Origin: Podospora pseudocomata
Taxonomy: Eukaryota > Ascomycota > Sordariomycetes > Sordariales > Podosporaceae
Direction: 5' to 3'
Assembly (NCBI RefSeq): GCF_035222375.1
Contig: NW_026946363.1
Span: forward strand, 4,588,001 to 4,652,000
Length of the DNA: 64,000 nt
A program made the position numbers and the translations under genes. Shown here piece by piece: positions 45,566-56,822 of the stretch. The notes below the pieces were generated by a model. The model did not search any database and had not been told where the DNA came from. It worked only from the letters and a program-made list of their open reading frames with translations. Position 1 is the stretch's first letter, and each line of letters opens with the position of its first letter.

Positions 45566-46894
45566 GGCTGGGGGTCGCTTTGAGAAATCGTAATGTCCGC
45601 ATGGTCTTTCTCCATGAAAATAAATATTCAGGAAAGAGAGTCTAATCAATCCTAGACCACCCCCGCTGCAGGGTCCGGTTTCACATTTGGGGTTTGGAAG
45701 CTGACGTGCAGTGCGGGGGAGATTTACCACGGCAGTTGTCTCCATCACATCCTTCCCGTAGCTAGCTTTTTGCTTGGAGATTCAAGAACTGATAATAGAA
45801 ATCAGATGATGGTACTAATGTTCTCCACTTCAAATGCAAATGCTTAGGGAGAACTTTGAGTGATACGCTGGATTCAGGAAATCATCGGCCCCTGGCTATT
45901 CAGTGTCGACAAGTCTTCAACTTCTGTCGACTGGACCGGAGCGAGATCAAAGTCCAGTAGTAGATATCAAACTTTTGCTTATAATAAGAATACCTCTGGC
46001 TTCTCAGTATTGTCAACATTGCCATTTTTCTGATATGGATCATGTCATGGAGACTTGTGTAGTAGCAAGGGGAGAAAACAGAACCAAGACAACAACACTA
46101 ACATGTGGTCAGTGCCTTCCAGGCTCTGGTAGAATTATGTCAGCATCCCTGCTGCTCTGTTTGTGACCCTGTGAATCGGCACGTGGCAGGCAGCGGTCCT
46201 CGTGAAAGGGACTGGGACAGAATGCTTGGTGCCGCAGCCGTGCACCAGCCAAGCAATGCTCTGTTGCGGCAGTTTGGGGTCAGGACAGGGCCGTAGACAA
46301 GATCCCTCCGTGCCTTCCCATCAATAGGAGCGCCGCTAACCTCGAACGGGAAACGGAGTCGTCCCACCCCCACCGCTCACCGAGGATTTTGCGGGTGGGA
46401 TTGGGCAGGCTCGACGGGCCTAGTTGGCGGCCTGCCCGCCCAGACGGCGGACCGCACATGCACAGGCTGAGATGCCTGGGGCTGCTGTTTTCTCTGTCGG
46501 CTGAGGACTCCGGCGGGTTTCGTCAAACGTTTTCGTTGCAGGTTGGAAAGTTTTCTTCATCCAATTCCCCTCCACTCACCCAGTGACCACCCGGGACCGC
46601 CGTTTGAGCACATGACATCACAACCCAAAAGTAATCCCAACAACTTGTCTTCTAATTAGTCTCCTCAGGTGAATGGGGTAGTTGTTGACCTGGAGCCACC
46701 CGTCACGGAAGGGAGAACCGGACGGACCTACCGGCGGCAGTGGCTTCAGCAGGCCGTCCACGCTTCTCCGTTCCGCCCACCAACCCCACAGCACACTCCA
46801 CGGTTGACGCGTGCTTGCGACAATCGCAACGTTGTGTACGATCTGTCTCACCGTTGGTAATACCTTAATCTGACGACGTATCGCTGTGCGGGCA
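45566..46894. other. Intergenic region between divergent genes
   Basis: It contains upstream sequence of the monooxygenase (an in-frame open extension to 45748 is probably leader) and the promoter and leader of the zinc-cluster/C2H2 gene. Short frames at 45903-46590 and 46618-46860 have no recognisable features. Confidence 0.45.
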
Positions 46895-49800
46895 ATGGGT
46901 AAGTCTCTCGTTAGATTACATTAAGGGAGTGCAATCATGCTAATCCCTTCGCGTTTCATTTCGTCCAGACGGTCACCACTATGCGTCCAATCTCCCGCTC
47001 GGGATGGGTGTCCAAACAAGTGATGCCGGGCTAGGCTTTGGTCATCTTTCGGTCCATGGTGGACCTATCGGTATGGACGCTGTGGGTGACCCAATGGACC
47101 TCGACATGGACTTCGATGAAATGTCGTGGGCCATTGACTTCAACTCACCCATCAATCACATCGACCCACAGCAGCTCCACTCGTTCGAAGTGAACCCGAA
47201 TTATCATCCACCGAACGGGCTTCCCTATGACTACCTCTTTGCCGAAGACGAAGGTTACTTTCCTCCCTTTAACCCGCCCTTACCCAACATCAACCACAGG
47301 CCTCCTGAGGATGGGTCACACGACCTTGCCAGGGAGCGTCTTCGCAAGCAGCTATCCCTACTGTCAAAGGGATGGTGCGGAGACGAGATTCGATTCAAGA
47401 ATGTCGACCCGGCCAAGGCTGTCATCTTGCATACACTGGCTATTGAGTTGGGGTTGGAGTACAACCACAACGTCCGTAGTCAAGAAGTACTGATTTCACG
47501 CTTCGAACCCACCCAACTTCCATCCGGGCCGCGGCCTTCGTCTGGGCGTTTATCCACTTCACCCCCCCGCGCTTCTGTGGAACTAAACGCCGTCAGCTGC
47601 CTTCCTGGCGAATCTGCATTTTCACTATCTCACTTCCAGTCGCCTCAGCTCCCACACTTTGATGTAAGGGCAGCTGTTGCACCTATCCAAGAAGCACCAT
47701 TACAACAACCACAACCCGACTCCATAGTTGCCAAACCTCACCAAGCGCTATCGCGTCATCCGAGCCGCAGCGAGCGTATCACTGACTCGATCAGCAAGCA
47801 TGTCTCGACCCTCAAGGCTTCCGTTGCCAAGGGTGGGAGACGTGGACCGCTCACAGAGAACGGCCGACGAGGTATGAGAGAGTTGGAGACAGTGGGCGGC
47901 GCTTGTTGGAGATGCAAAGTCCTGCGTCGCAAGTGTGACCCTGGCACCCCATGTCGGTGTTGCCTCCAATTGGAAAGCGTTGCCATGCCCAACCTAGGGG
48001 AAGACGCACCATTGTGGCCTTTAATAGGATGTCGCCGTGGACCTCTTGGCGATTCCCTTCCTACGCAGCTTCTTTGTCCCCTTCAGAGCCTGGAATGTCA
48101 TCTAGCTTCAAGCAACAGCAGCCGCCGTTGCCGTTCAGTAGATCTTGCTGAAAGATGCCTACTATCAGCCGAAAGTCAGCGGTTGGCAGATATGAAAGCC
48201 GTCTTTGAAGGGGCATCGGACAAGCTGTCAATCTGTGATTTCGGGCTGAAAGCCTCCTTTTATGCATTCATTGATGCAGGTCGTTACCGTGACAGGGACT
48301 CTCTACACCAACAGAATACGCCCTGTGATGGGAACCCTGTGACCTATGCCGAGCTAATTGCCATCATTGCCTGGGAGCTGTCCGAGAACAACGCTCTGCT
48401 GGGGTCGTTGCTCGAAATCAAATCTTGGGAGAACTTCATGGGGATGCTGGAGACAGCCTGCATCTACGAGTCCGAGGTTGGCCAGGTAGGTTGATTGACG
48501 TCTAACTGAGACATATCAGAGCTAACAGGGTTGTACAGACGTCGGTAGTCTTCCTCTCCATGGTGTGTTTGAGACACTGTCTGGAAGGACTTCGACTCTA
48601 CTCAGCACAGCTCTTGGTCCCCACGGCTCATGACGACTGCAGCAGTGGTGACTGCCAGGTCGACTGCATTCGCAATCTCTACCGTCAGGTTACGGCGTAC
48701 GTCGATGAGCTTTCTGCTGTCATGTTCAACAAGGAGAACATGAGAGACCGAAGGTGGTGGCTGTCAACCTTCTACAGCCTATGCATTCAAAGCTATGTCC
48801 GTCATGCATTAATTGCTATTGAGAAACAGCTACGGTTCAAGCCAACGGATGACGTGCCAGCCGAAGATCTATCGACTACACAGTATCTGCATTTAGCAGC
48901 GTTATTGTTCACGGCTGCCTCGGCGAAGTATGACCCACTCATTGGTGGACGCCTTCAATATGCGTTGACAGACAACTCGGTCATTCCTGAGACTTCAGTC
49001 CCTGAACTTGCCCATTCATCTGCCCGTGTGGCTTTCGAGGTGGATCAGTGGGCCAGCAATGGAATCCGGACTTCATATCAATTTCTGAGAAAGCTGTTGC
49101 AGATCGGCAGTCTTGACTTTGTCGAACAACAAGTCAAATGCCAAGGCCAGCATCTGGATGTATCCGGCCACAAGAAGACTTCGTCTGTTGGATCGGCATC
49201 TCTGCATTCCATGCCATCCCCCATCTCACCAAATGACGGCGCTTTCACAACATCGACACGATCCTCTCGCATCTACTTACAAAGGAACTCCATCGATAGC
49301 AGATTTTCAGCACAGCCATCTACCATCTTCTCGTCCAATCTTAGCTCCGACAGTCTGGCTCAGACGTTATCGACGGCACACACAAGCTTATATGAGCCTT
49401 CCATCCTGACCAATCCGCGATATTCAGCTGTAATTGGGGAGGTTGATCTGGATATGGTTGTCAGTGAAGGGGAGGGACTCGAGCCAGAAGAGATTTTGAA
49501 GTTCGTGTGCGAATGTTGCCCACGAGGGCCACGCCACTTCCGAACATACGAGGAGTTATCGTGAGTATCTCAGCTTTGCATGTGACAAGCCAACTTCTAA
49601 CCGCGCACCAGTGCACATGAAGCCGAAAAGCCCCATCTATGCACCAACGCGCAGTGCAAGAAACGCTTCAAGTCACCCACCGAAGCCGAAAGACACATCA
49701 ATGCTATCCATCTAAAGTCTGAATCATGGTCCTGCAAAGCTCTCACGCATCCGCTGCTAGCCTTTCATATGGAAATATTCCCTAATGGGGCGGTGTGGGA

Positions 49801-50110
49801 TGTGTGCGGGTTCTGTGGCGGTGGCTTTGCTCGAAAGACCTCGGCGATAAAAGACGAAACGTTACCATCTACAGGGGAAACTTCAACGAAGGCAGATGCA
49901 GAAAGTATCGAGAGAGACGAAGCAGAACTCATCTCCCACATGGAAAGAGTTCACAAGTTTGGGGAGTGCGATCGGGAGAAGCATTTCTACAGGGCTGATA
50001 ATTTCAGACAGCATTTGAGGAATACACATATTGCGAAGCCAGGGAAGTGGTTGAAGGTTTTGGAGGGGGTGTGCAAGATTGGAAAGGATGGGCCACAAGG
50101 GGCGGTATAG
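46895..50110 (+). CDS. Large Zn2Cys6 / C2H2 zinc-finger transcription factor
   Basis: The model has a 4-nt coding exon (46895-46898, ATGG) and exons 46969-48485, 48539-49560 and 49612-50110: 1013 residues. If the mini-exon is wrong, translation could start at 47004. Residues 314-333 form a Zn2Cys6-like knot, 'CWRCKVLRRKCDPGTPCRCC'. It is followed by 'GCRRGPLGDSLP', a landmark of this fungal class. A helical middle region follows. The C-terminal exons carry C2H2-like fingers (CTNAQCKKRF...HINAIH; CGFCGGGF...H; 'HFYRADNFRQHLRNTH'). The combination is typical of large fungal regulators with both zinc types. Targets are unknown. Confidence 0.8.
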
Positions 50111-52137
50111 GCGATGGTTTGGAGTTTTTAGGTGATACCTGGAGTGTGGTCATCCTCTCGGTTTGATTATACCATTTTGCGAGTCATTTCTTTTCATGAT
50201 GATGAGACTTAAAGTCAGGGTTTGGGGTATAGGTGGGATCTCTTTGAGATATAGCGGCGTATTTATGCTTGAATGTGGTGATGGATGGGATGGGATGGCT
50301 CAGGCCGCCCTGGGAAATTAATCTTTGCTCTGGTCTTCACACCTTTTCATCACTTTATAGTAAGTGGAAGAAAGAGGAGCCGGTCTTATTACACTTGGCT
50401 TCAGAACTCCGTTGGCTAAGTACTTGTGATCAGTAGCGACTGGCCCATCTGACACACAACTCGAGCGGTTTCTGCTCTTCATTGACACACACAGGAAAAC
50501 AATACTTTTTCATGGACCATAGAAAAGTCGTCAAGCTTCACTTTCCATGTTAATTCTACATCTCCCCCGCCAAGGCATCATCCAACTCAGACTCTAGGTA
50601 TGGAATGCTACCTCGGGGATCTCCGCTGGCGAGATACCTATGAGATCGTCCACTTGGACGAGTATGTCTGAGACTTCCGGATTCACCGGGAGTGGCTGGG
50701 AGGTTGTGTTACCAATGCATTTCGTGCGTTGTGATTGGCGGCGGTCAAAGACAGGGCCCGACTTGACAAGAGGACACCGAGACACAGTCTTTTATCGGAG
50801 CATCTTTGACATCCCACAGCAACTCGCAGCATTTTTGCTTGGTAATATTATAGACGATGTCATGAGCAGAGACCAAAGCTCGTAATTGTAGCAGTGAGCT
50901 TTGTCTACAGTTGCTTCGTTTTCGACTACAAACTTGGCCAAGGATGGAAGGTATACCACCAAGCACAAAGCTGTCGGATATCCCTGTGGCAGATCCGAAC
51001 AGTGGCATACCTACAAATCTTGTCAACCCGCCCATCTCCTTCTCACTGCTGTACAGGTGGTTGGCATCATATTATGCGTCACCTCTTTGACGTTTCTTCT
51101 TGCTCGGATCATGGTGGTGCATCGGCCAAAACGCCAGTTCGGCCTCGGTGATGGCAAGCACCTTGCCTACCAACCAACCGACCTTCATCCCCAGTACAGT
51201 GATTGACCCCGACAACGCGAAGTATCCGTCACCATCGCCCGGATATTCACCGCAGTATACACGGGCGTCTGCTCCTCTCGTATGCTCCCCTCGCTACCCT
51301 TTCCCATCCTTCAAACGCCCCAGGAGCTAATCGATCGACCCCCTCAACCAAGTAAGCGAAGGCGTAATGCGACACGCCTGGGACACACCCCTAACCAACT
51401 TCGGACCAGTCTACCTCAAAGTTAGTTTTGGGAGTTTCTCGATTGAGGAGGGGAGCGTGGTGGCGTCGGGTGGGAGGGATCGGTTGCGTGTGGGGTGATG
51501 CTGAGTCTGGTTCTCATTTTCAAGGGTGCAATAAGATTGATCATGGGGGTGGGGGAGATTTGTATGGAGGGGAGGGGATACAACAGAGCGTAGTTGTTGA
51601 GGTGAGCTGTATTAGGTTCGGTGGTGGTAATGGGAAGATTGGGGGTAGGGTTGAACGGGAATCTTGATAGATACGGTGTCTCCCTCTCGATGATAAAGGA
51701 CCTTGGAAACGATGTTATGGAAGCATGCCAACTTTAGACAATGGAATGCAGACGGTAAATACGGTAGCAAGAGGCTTGAGGGGTTGAAGGCTGTCAGTGG
51801 GAAGCATGATCTTGAGTGTATGTTTCAGAGAGGCGTGTCGAGCGGGTTCAAGCTCGTTTGATGATTTGGGTGCAGAGGAAATCAGAGCGATTGGATAGTC
51901 AAATTAACACAGCCCCTATGTTTCCAGTTTACAAGGTAGTTTAATAACCAGCCGAAGGGCACGCATAGCCAACAATTCCTCAATGGGACATATTTAGAAG
52001 TGAATATATACAGCCAAAGTAATTCCCAACCAAACCCCCTTCATGCAACCCCGTCTTTATGCAAGTATTGTCACTCAATGTCTCCCCTTCTCTATTCTTT
52101 GGTATCTCTCTCACATCATCGCCATCTCACCGCAGAC
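50111..52137. other. 2-kb region with only weak coding signals
   Basis: Besides the tentative membrane-protein frame at 50901-51206 (+), a minus frame (50785-50594) reads 'LPVNPEVSDILVQVDDLIGI', which looks protein-like but has no partner exon I could prove. The rest (51350-52137) shows nothing convincing. Confidence 0.35.
50901..51206 (+). CDS. Tentative small membrane protein fragment
   Basis: The 101-codon frame reads 'HKAVGYPCGRSEQWHTYKSC' and then a clear hydrophobic span 'VVGIILCVTSLTFLLARIMV' followed by a basic stop-transfer 'HRPKRQFG'. The predicted chain ends soon after; a neighbouring frame (IDPDNAKYPSPSPGYSPQY) may continue it after an unidentified intron. No family is recognised and the 5' part of the gene could not be traced, so this may be a fragment. 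Confidence 0.3.
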   Translation: MSTVASFSTTNLAKDGRYTTKHKAVGYPCGRSEQWHTYKSCQPAHLLLTAVQVVGIILCVTSLTFLLARIMVVHRPKRQFGLGDGKHLAYQPTDLHPQYSD

Positions 52138-53071
52138 TTAGACGCATTGGTGGTAGTAAGCGTTCTGGGTGTTGCAGGTAGAGCCAGCAGCGCAAGTGGT
52201 GCAGCCAGTCCACCCGTTACCACCACACTGTCCCCACTTGGCAACGGCGCAGCCAGCGGGCTGGGTGGCGACGGGAGCACGGGTAGAGGTGACGAGAGTG
52301 GTGGTGGGCTGGGGCTGGGGCTCAACGGGGGAGCTGCCACCGCCGTTGGAGCCGCAAGAGAAGACGGATGGGCCGGGGACGGTGTAGGAGTTGAAGTTGC
52401 TGTAGATGTTGGCGGTGTAGCCGGGGTCGGTGGCCTTGAAGGCACCGGGGATAGCAACACCGGATGGGTTCACGCTGCCGCCACCAGTGACCTTGATCTG
52501 GGCGCAGGAGATGTAAAATTGAGGAGTACCGGCGGGGTATGGGTTGTGGATACCGAGGGACTGGATGCGGAGAAGGTACTCTCCGTCGGTGATGCAGCTG
52601 GGAAGCTGAGCAGTGTAGGAACCAGCGAGAGTCCACTGGCCGCCGGGGAAGGTCGGGCCCCAGTCCTTGATCTTGAACCAGGTGCCGCTGCCGTCGTAGC
52701 TGGAAGCTGAGCCTGGGGCCTTGCTGAGGTAAACGGAGACAGGACCCTGGTGGTAGACTATGGGGTGTTAGACTAAGCATAAATGGTTTGGCTGATTAGG
52801 ATGACATACCAGGAGTGTCCAAGTGGAAGGTGAAAGAGTCCCCAGCACGGACGGTCACGGTCTGAGTGTTGGCACCGCTGGCACCACCCTCGTTACACCT
52901 GAGGTCGTTGGAGCTGAGGTCGGTCACAGGGCTATTATAGTTGGTATTTTGACGGATGTACTGGAACACGCCGTGCTTGGTGCTGCCGGTCGAGAGCTGC
53001 TGGAAGATGTAGTGGGCCGAAACCTCGCTGACAGCCAGCGAAAGGGCGGCAACGCTCAAGAGTCCCTTCAT
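52138..53071 (-). CDS. AA9 lytic polysaccharide monooxygenase with CBM1
   Basis: Exons 53071-52810 and 52757-52138 close in phase to 293 residues. A 19-residue signal peptide ends 'SEVSA|HYIF', leaving His20 as the mature N-terminal His of the copper histidine brace; His90 in '[18 protein letters not shown]' is the second. '[18 protein letters not shown]' carries the axial Tyr. A Pro/Thr linker leads to a C-terminal CBM1 '[15 protein letters not shown]...YYHQC'. AA9 enzymes are secreted and cleave cellulose oxidatively using copper and H2O2 or O2. Length and CBM1 fit cellulose-attacking members. This is evidence of a plant-biomass-degrading lifestyle. The nearest right-hand neighbour is a DNA transposon. 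Confidence 0.95.
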
Positions 53072-54340
53072 CGTGATGGTTGAGGATGGTGTTTGGACGA
53101 AACTGGTTTGGTGGTTTTTTTGGCCAACTTGACACAGCTTGAAGAGAAAAGAGAGCCCGAGAACCACGCCTGGAGACAGCCTCCTCTTATGTCCGCCAGC
53201 CCACAGCCCAAACCGGGCAGGTGGCAGCGGCAATAGAGTGATACGTCAGTCCTTGGTGGTCTTGTCCTTCGTGGAGGTTCCATTTCCGGCACCTGAAGTG
53301 GGATTCCTGTTCCATGTGTCCATCGCCAAATCCAGCGGCCCGGGAACCGAAGGTCACTTGAGCTGGCCCATTTGATATTGGCTTGTCCATCAACCCGGGC
53401 AAGGCGCGGATAGTGGCGTCCGGCTTCTCAAAGAGGTGTTATCCCCAAATTAGTTGGGCCAATAGGGTGTATTGGTTGCATTTAACCATTGCAATGTCAC
53501 TGTAGTTATGCACCCCACAACAGCGAACCCGGAATCTGTGAACCGATTGTCAGGGGGCTCTGTCATGCGACATGGATTCGGGACGATCAGCCGCCGAGAG
53601 ATTTTTGACTGTTTTGCAAAAGAGGCCCGATTGCCATGCCGCCTTCTGGACCGTCGTTTCATTCTGGATCGAGCTGTCCAAGATTGTTTGTTTTCATCGT
53701 GACGGGATGCGGTATCGCGGTCTCGAGTGCCGACGTGGACCAGGGAAACATCGACCTGAGTAGGGTTACGTCACTGGCGAGGCTAGGCGAGGAGGGCAAT
53801 ATATTCCAGTCTCATGGCGTGGATATGCGCGCATAGTGCTCAGCGCCAGGATTGTTCGAGAAACGTGAAGTTAATATCGTGCCGCCCATTGAAGAATGCA
53901 CTTGAGACACGAGAAAGATTGGAGGGTCCAACGTCAAGGCCAGGAAGAAGGATGCGAGGGAGTCAGAAAGACAAGAGCAAGAGTGTTGGGAGACAAGGGT
54001 ACAAACGGTCGTGTGGTGGAGCTCTTGGCATCGCGTGGGTTACACTAGAGTAGTCCGAAGCGCATCAATCACAGTGAAGGAGGGTAAGGCTTTTTGATGC
54101 CAATAGGCGAATGGTCCCCAGTGTATTTTGGAACGGTTGGGATTTGCGTTGAAGTGTGGAATCTCCTTGTGGCTTGCACGAGGGAGGTTGACTTTGATTG
54201 GTGAAAAAGCCCTCGGCATGCCAAAAAGGGAAACTCAAATTGAGAAGTGGGACGGATGAGTCCACTTATTCTTGCGCCTCAGACCACACGTCAACGCTAT
54301 TTCGAACCAGCCCGGTTGTGAAAGTTATTCATGAGATGTA
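53072..54340. other. Promoter of the LPMO gene and gene-free sequence
   Basis: The proximal 200 nt upstream of 53071 form the leader and promoter of the LPMO gene. Motifs of the form GGCTAA or SYGGRG (XYR1/CRE1 types) were not assigned with certainty. The remainder to the transposon has only short, unsupported frames. Confidence 0.4.
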
Positions 54341-54384
54341 ACGTACATTATAAGCGAGTCGCGCATATAAGCGAGTCGCGCACT
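54341..54384 (+). repeat. 5' terminal inverted repeat (44 bp)
   Basis: It matches the reverse complement of 56156-56199 at all 44 positions. It starts ACGTACATTATAAGCGAGTC and contains two tandem copies of a 17-mer 'TATAAGCGAGTCGCGCA' (about 54350-54366 and 54366-54382), which may be transposase-binding sites. Confidence 0.93.
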
Positions 54385-54439
54385 GGCCATTGCGACGCGT
54401 TCTCTCTACACTTAACATCATTTTTCTCTACAACCCAAC

Positions 54440-56110
54440 ATGCCACCTACTTTAAAGGAAGCGAGGGTAATCTTAGCCCTTGAAGCTCTCCAAAAGGACG
54501 AAAAATTACGCCTCAGAGCCGCAGCTAAGCTCTATAATGTACCACCATCAACCCTCCGTGACCGACGCGCTGGCCGGCCTGCACGACGCGACACCACGCC
54601 CAATTCGAAGAAGCTCACTCAATCAGAAGAGGATGCTATTATTCAATACGTTATTGAGCTATGTGCGCGAGCTTTTCCACCAAGATTGCGTGGTGTGGAA
54701 GATATGGCCAACCAACTGCTACGCGTACGCGACGCGCCCCTGTTGGCAAGCTCTGGGCACACAACTTCGTCAAACGCCAGCCACAGCTCCGTACGCGCTT
54801 TACACGTAGATACGACTACCAGAGGGCCAAGTGCGAGGATCCAAAGGTCATCAGCGAGTGGTTCACGCTTGTGCGGAACACCAAGGCCAAGTACGGTATT
54901 GTGGATGACGATGTCTACAACTTCGACGAGACTGGGTTTATGATGGGTATTATCTTCGCGGGCATGGTAGTTACGACCTCAGACGGCCTTAGCAAGGCGA
55001 AACTGGCCCAGCCTGGCAACCGCGAATGGGCAACGGTGATCCAGGGAGTCAATGCCCTCGGCTGGGCTATCCCTCCCTTCATCATCTTGGCCGCACAGTA
55101 CCACCTTGCTAACTGGTACACCGAGTGCAACCTACCGTCTACCTGGCGCATCGCAACCACCGATAATGGCTGGACTACCAATCCGGTAGGCCTAGATTGG
55201 ATCAAGCACTTCGACTATCACACAGCGTCCCGCACAAAGGGCAAATACCGGTTGTTGATCCTCGACGGCCACGAAAGCCACCACTCGACTGAATTTGAGC
55301 GCTACTGCCAGCAGAACAACATCATCACGCTCTGCATGCCTCCGCATTCTTCACACTACCTCCAGCCACTCGATGTCGGCTGCTTGGGGCCATTGAAGCA
55401 GGCGTACGGCCGCCAGATCGAGGACTTGATGCGCATGCATATCAACCACGTAAGCAAGCTCGAGTTCCTCTGTGCCTTCCGCGAGGCCTTTTTGCCTCTA
55501 TATAACAGAGAAGAATATACAGGGTGGCTTTGCAGGTGCTGGCCTTGCGCCGTACGATCCAGAGAGGGTGCTTTCCAAGCTAGATGTAAAGCTTCGTACG
55601 CCAACACCTCCAAACTCACGGCCCGGCACTGCACAACCTTGGGTCTTCCAGACACCACACAACCCCCGAGAAGCTGACTCGCAGTCAACGCTTATCAAGA
55701 CTCGCATTGCCAACCATCAAAATAGCTCCCCGACTTCAATGTTGGCTGCTGTGGACCAGCTTGCTAAGAGTACAATGGCTGTGATGCACCAGGTGGCTCT
55801 CCTTCGTGCAGAGAACACTTCACTCCGCAAGGCCAACGAGGCACTAAGTAAGCGCCGGAGAGCCAAAAACACGTGTGCGGCTCGGAGGATCACTTACTGT
55901 GCAAGATGCAAAGGATATACTTGACCAGAAGGCCGTGGGTGGGGAGGCAGCGCAAGAAACGCAGCAGGATGGCGGTAATGCAGGGGAGCTCGTACGAAGG
56001 TTCGGTGCTGTGGTGTGTGCGGCAAGCCTGGCCATAATGCACGTACATGCCAGGAGGCTGCAGAATCATCTGATTCATCTGTTTCTGATTCAGTTATTGT
56101 AGTTTCCTAG
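54440..56110 (+). pseudogene. Pogo-type transposase with several frameshifts
   Basis: The reading begins at the ATG at 54440 with a helix-turn-helix (ARVILALEALQKDEKLRLRA, 'RDRRAGRPARRD'). It shifts frame near 54738 (one C too few), continues as the DDE domain ('DVYNFDETGFMMGIIFAG', 'LLILDGHESHHS', 'CMPPHSSHYLQPLDVGC'), shifts again near 55490-55505 (T run one short, then two extra bases) to 'EKNIQGGFAGAGLAPYDPER' and a coiled-coil-like 'LLRAENTSLRKANEALSKRR'. It shifts again near 55870 and 55998, ending with a CCHC knuckle 'CGVCGKPGHNARTC' and a TAG at 56108. At least four lesions make it inactive as sequenced. The DDE Asp residues themselves are present. Confidence 0.85.
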
Positions 56111-56155
56111 TGTTGTGGTTGTGTAATTGAGGATAGTTGTGGTAGGGTAACAGAG

Positions 56156-56199
56156 AGTGCGCGACTCGCTTATATGCGCGACTCGCTTATAATGTACGT
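56156..56199 (-). repeat. 3' terminal inverted repeat (44 bp)
   Basis: It is the exact inverted copy of 54341-54384, ending ...ATTATAATGTACGT reading outwards before the TA duplication at 56200-56201. Confidence 0.93.
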
Positions 56200-56822
56200 T
56201 AGTGAAAGACATAGCATATTCGGAATTAAAAGCGTCTTGCCTCTGTTGTCTTGACCTCAGAGTGAAATGCAACCAAAATATCAAAAGTAATCACTGTTTG
56301 GGACTTGTTTATACCATGGGCTTGGAAATAAACTTCACATACTGACAAACACACATGTTGTTCGCCACCATTGCCACAAAGTCATGAGGCTGAAGGAAAG
56401 TATCACAGCGTGGGTGTCAAGGCTTCAGACGCAAAACTTGTCTCTGAGGTTAACCTGATTTCCCCCCCTAAAAAAAAGCCATGTCCAAGATAGAGCCACC
56501 CAACATGTCGTCAATTCTCCTTGCCTACAATCATCCTCCTGATTCAATATCAAATCATCGTCCCATCATGTGGCCCAGCCACTCGGGTCCAGAGCAGAAG
56601 GAAGCCTCAGAAGTAGTTGTTGATTTGTGAGCATTCATCCGAACTCAACAACTTCAGAAAAGAGCAACCCAAATCCTCTACCTTGGTGGACCTGGTGACC
56701 AAAGCCTTGAGAGCAACTCGATGGGCGAGTGAATGGGAAACACAGAATATATCCTCAAACAAGGCCTTACCTCTGGACTCTTCCTTATACATTCTCAGAT
56801 TCAGTCCTCGCTGCTACAGATC
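56200..56822. other. Right flank of transposon and promoter of the next gene
   Basis: No coding frame is supported. In-frame open sequence from 56733 runs into the next gene but precedes its preferred ATG. Confidence 0.45.

Larger units (their letters stand above)
54341..56199 (+). mobile_element. Fot1/Pot2-like (pogo, Tc1-mariner) DNA transposon, 1859 bp
   Basis: The element is delimited by perfect 44-bp terminal inverted repeats and flanked by the dinucleotide TA on both sides (54339-54340 and 56200-56201), the expected target duplication of Tc1-mariner elements. Length, TIR size and internal transposase agree with the fungal Fot1/Pot2 group. The internal gene is broken (see separate entry). 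Confidence 0.92.
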
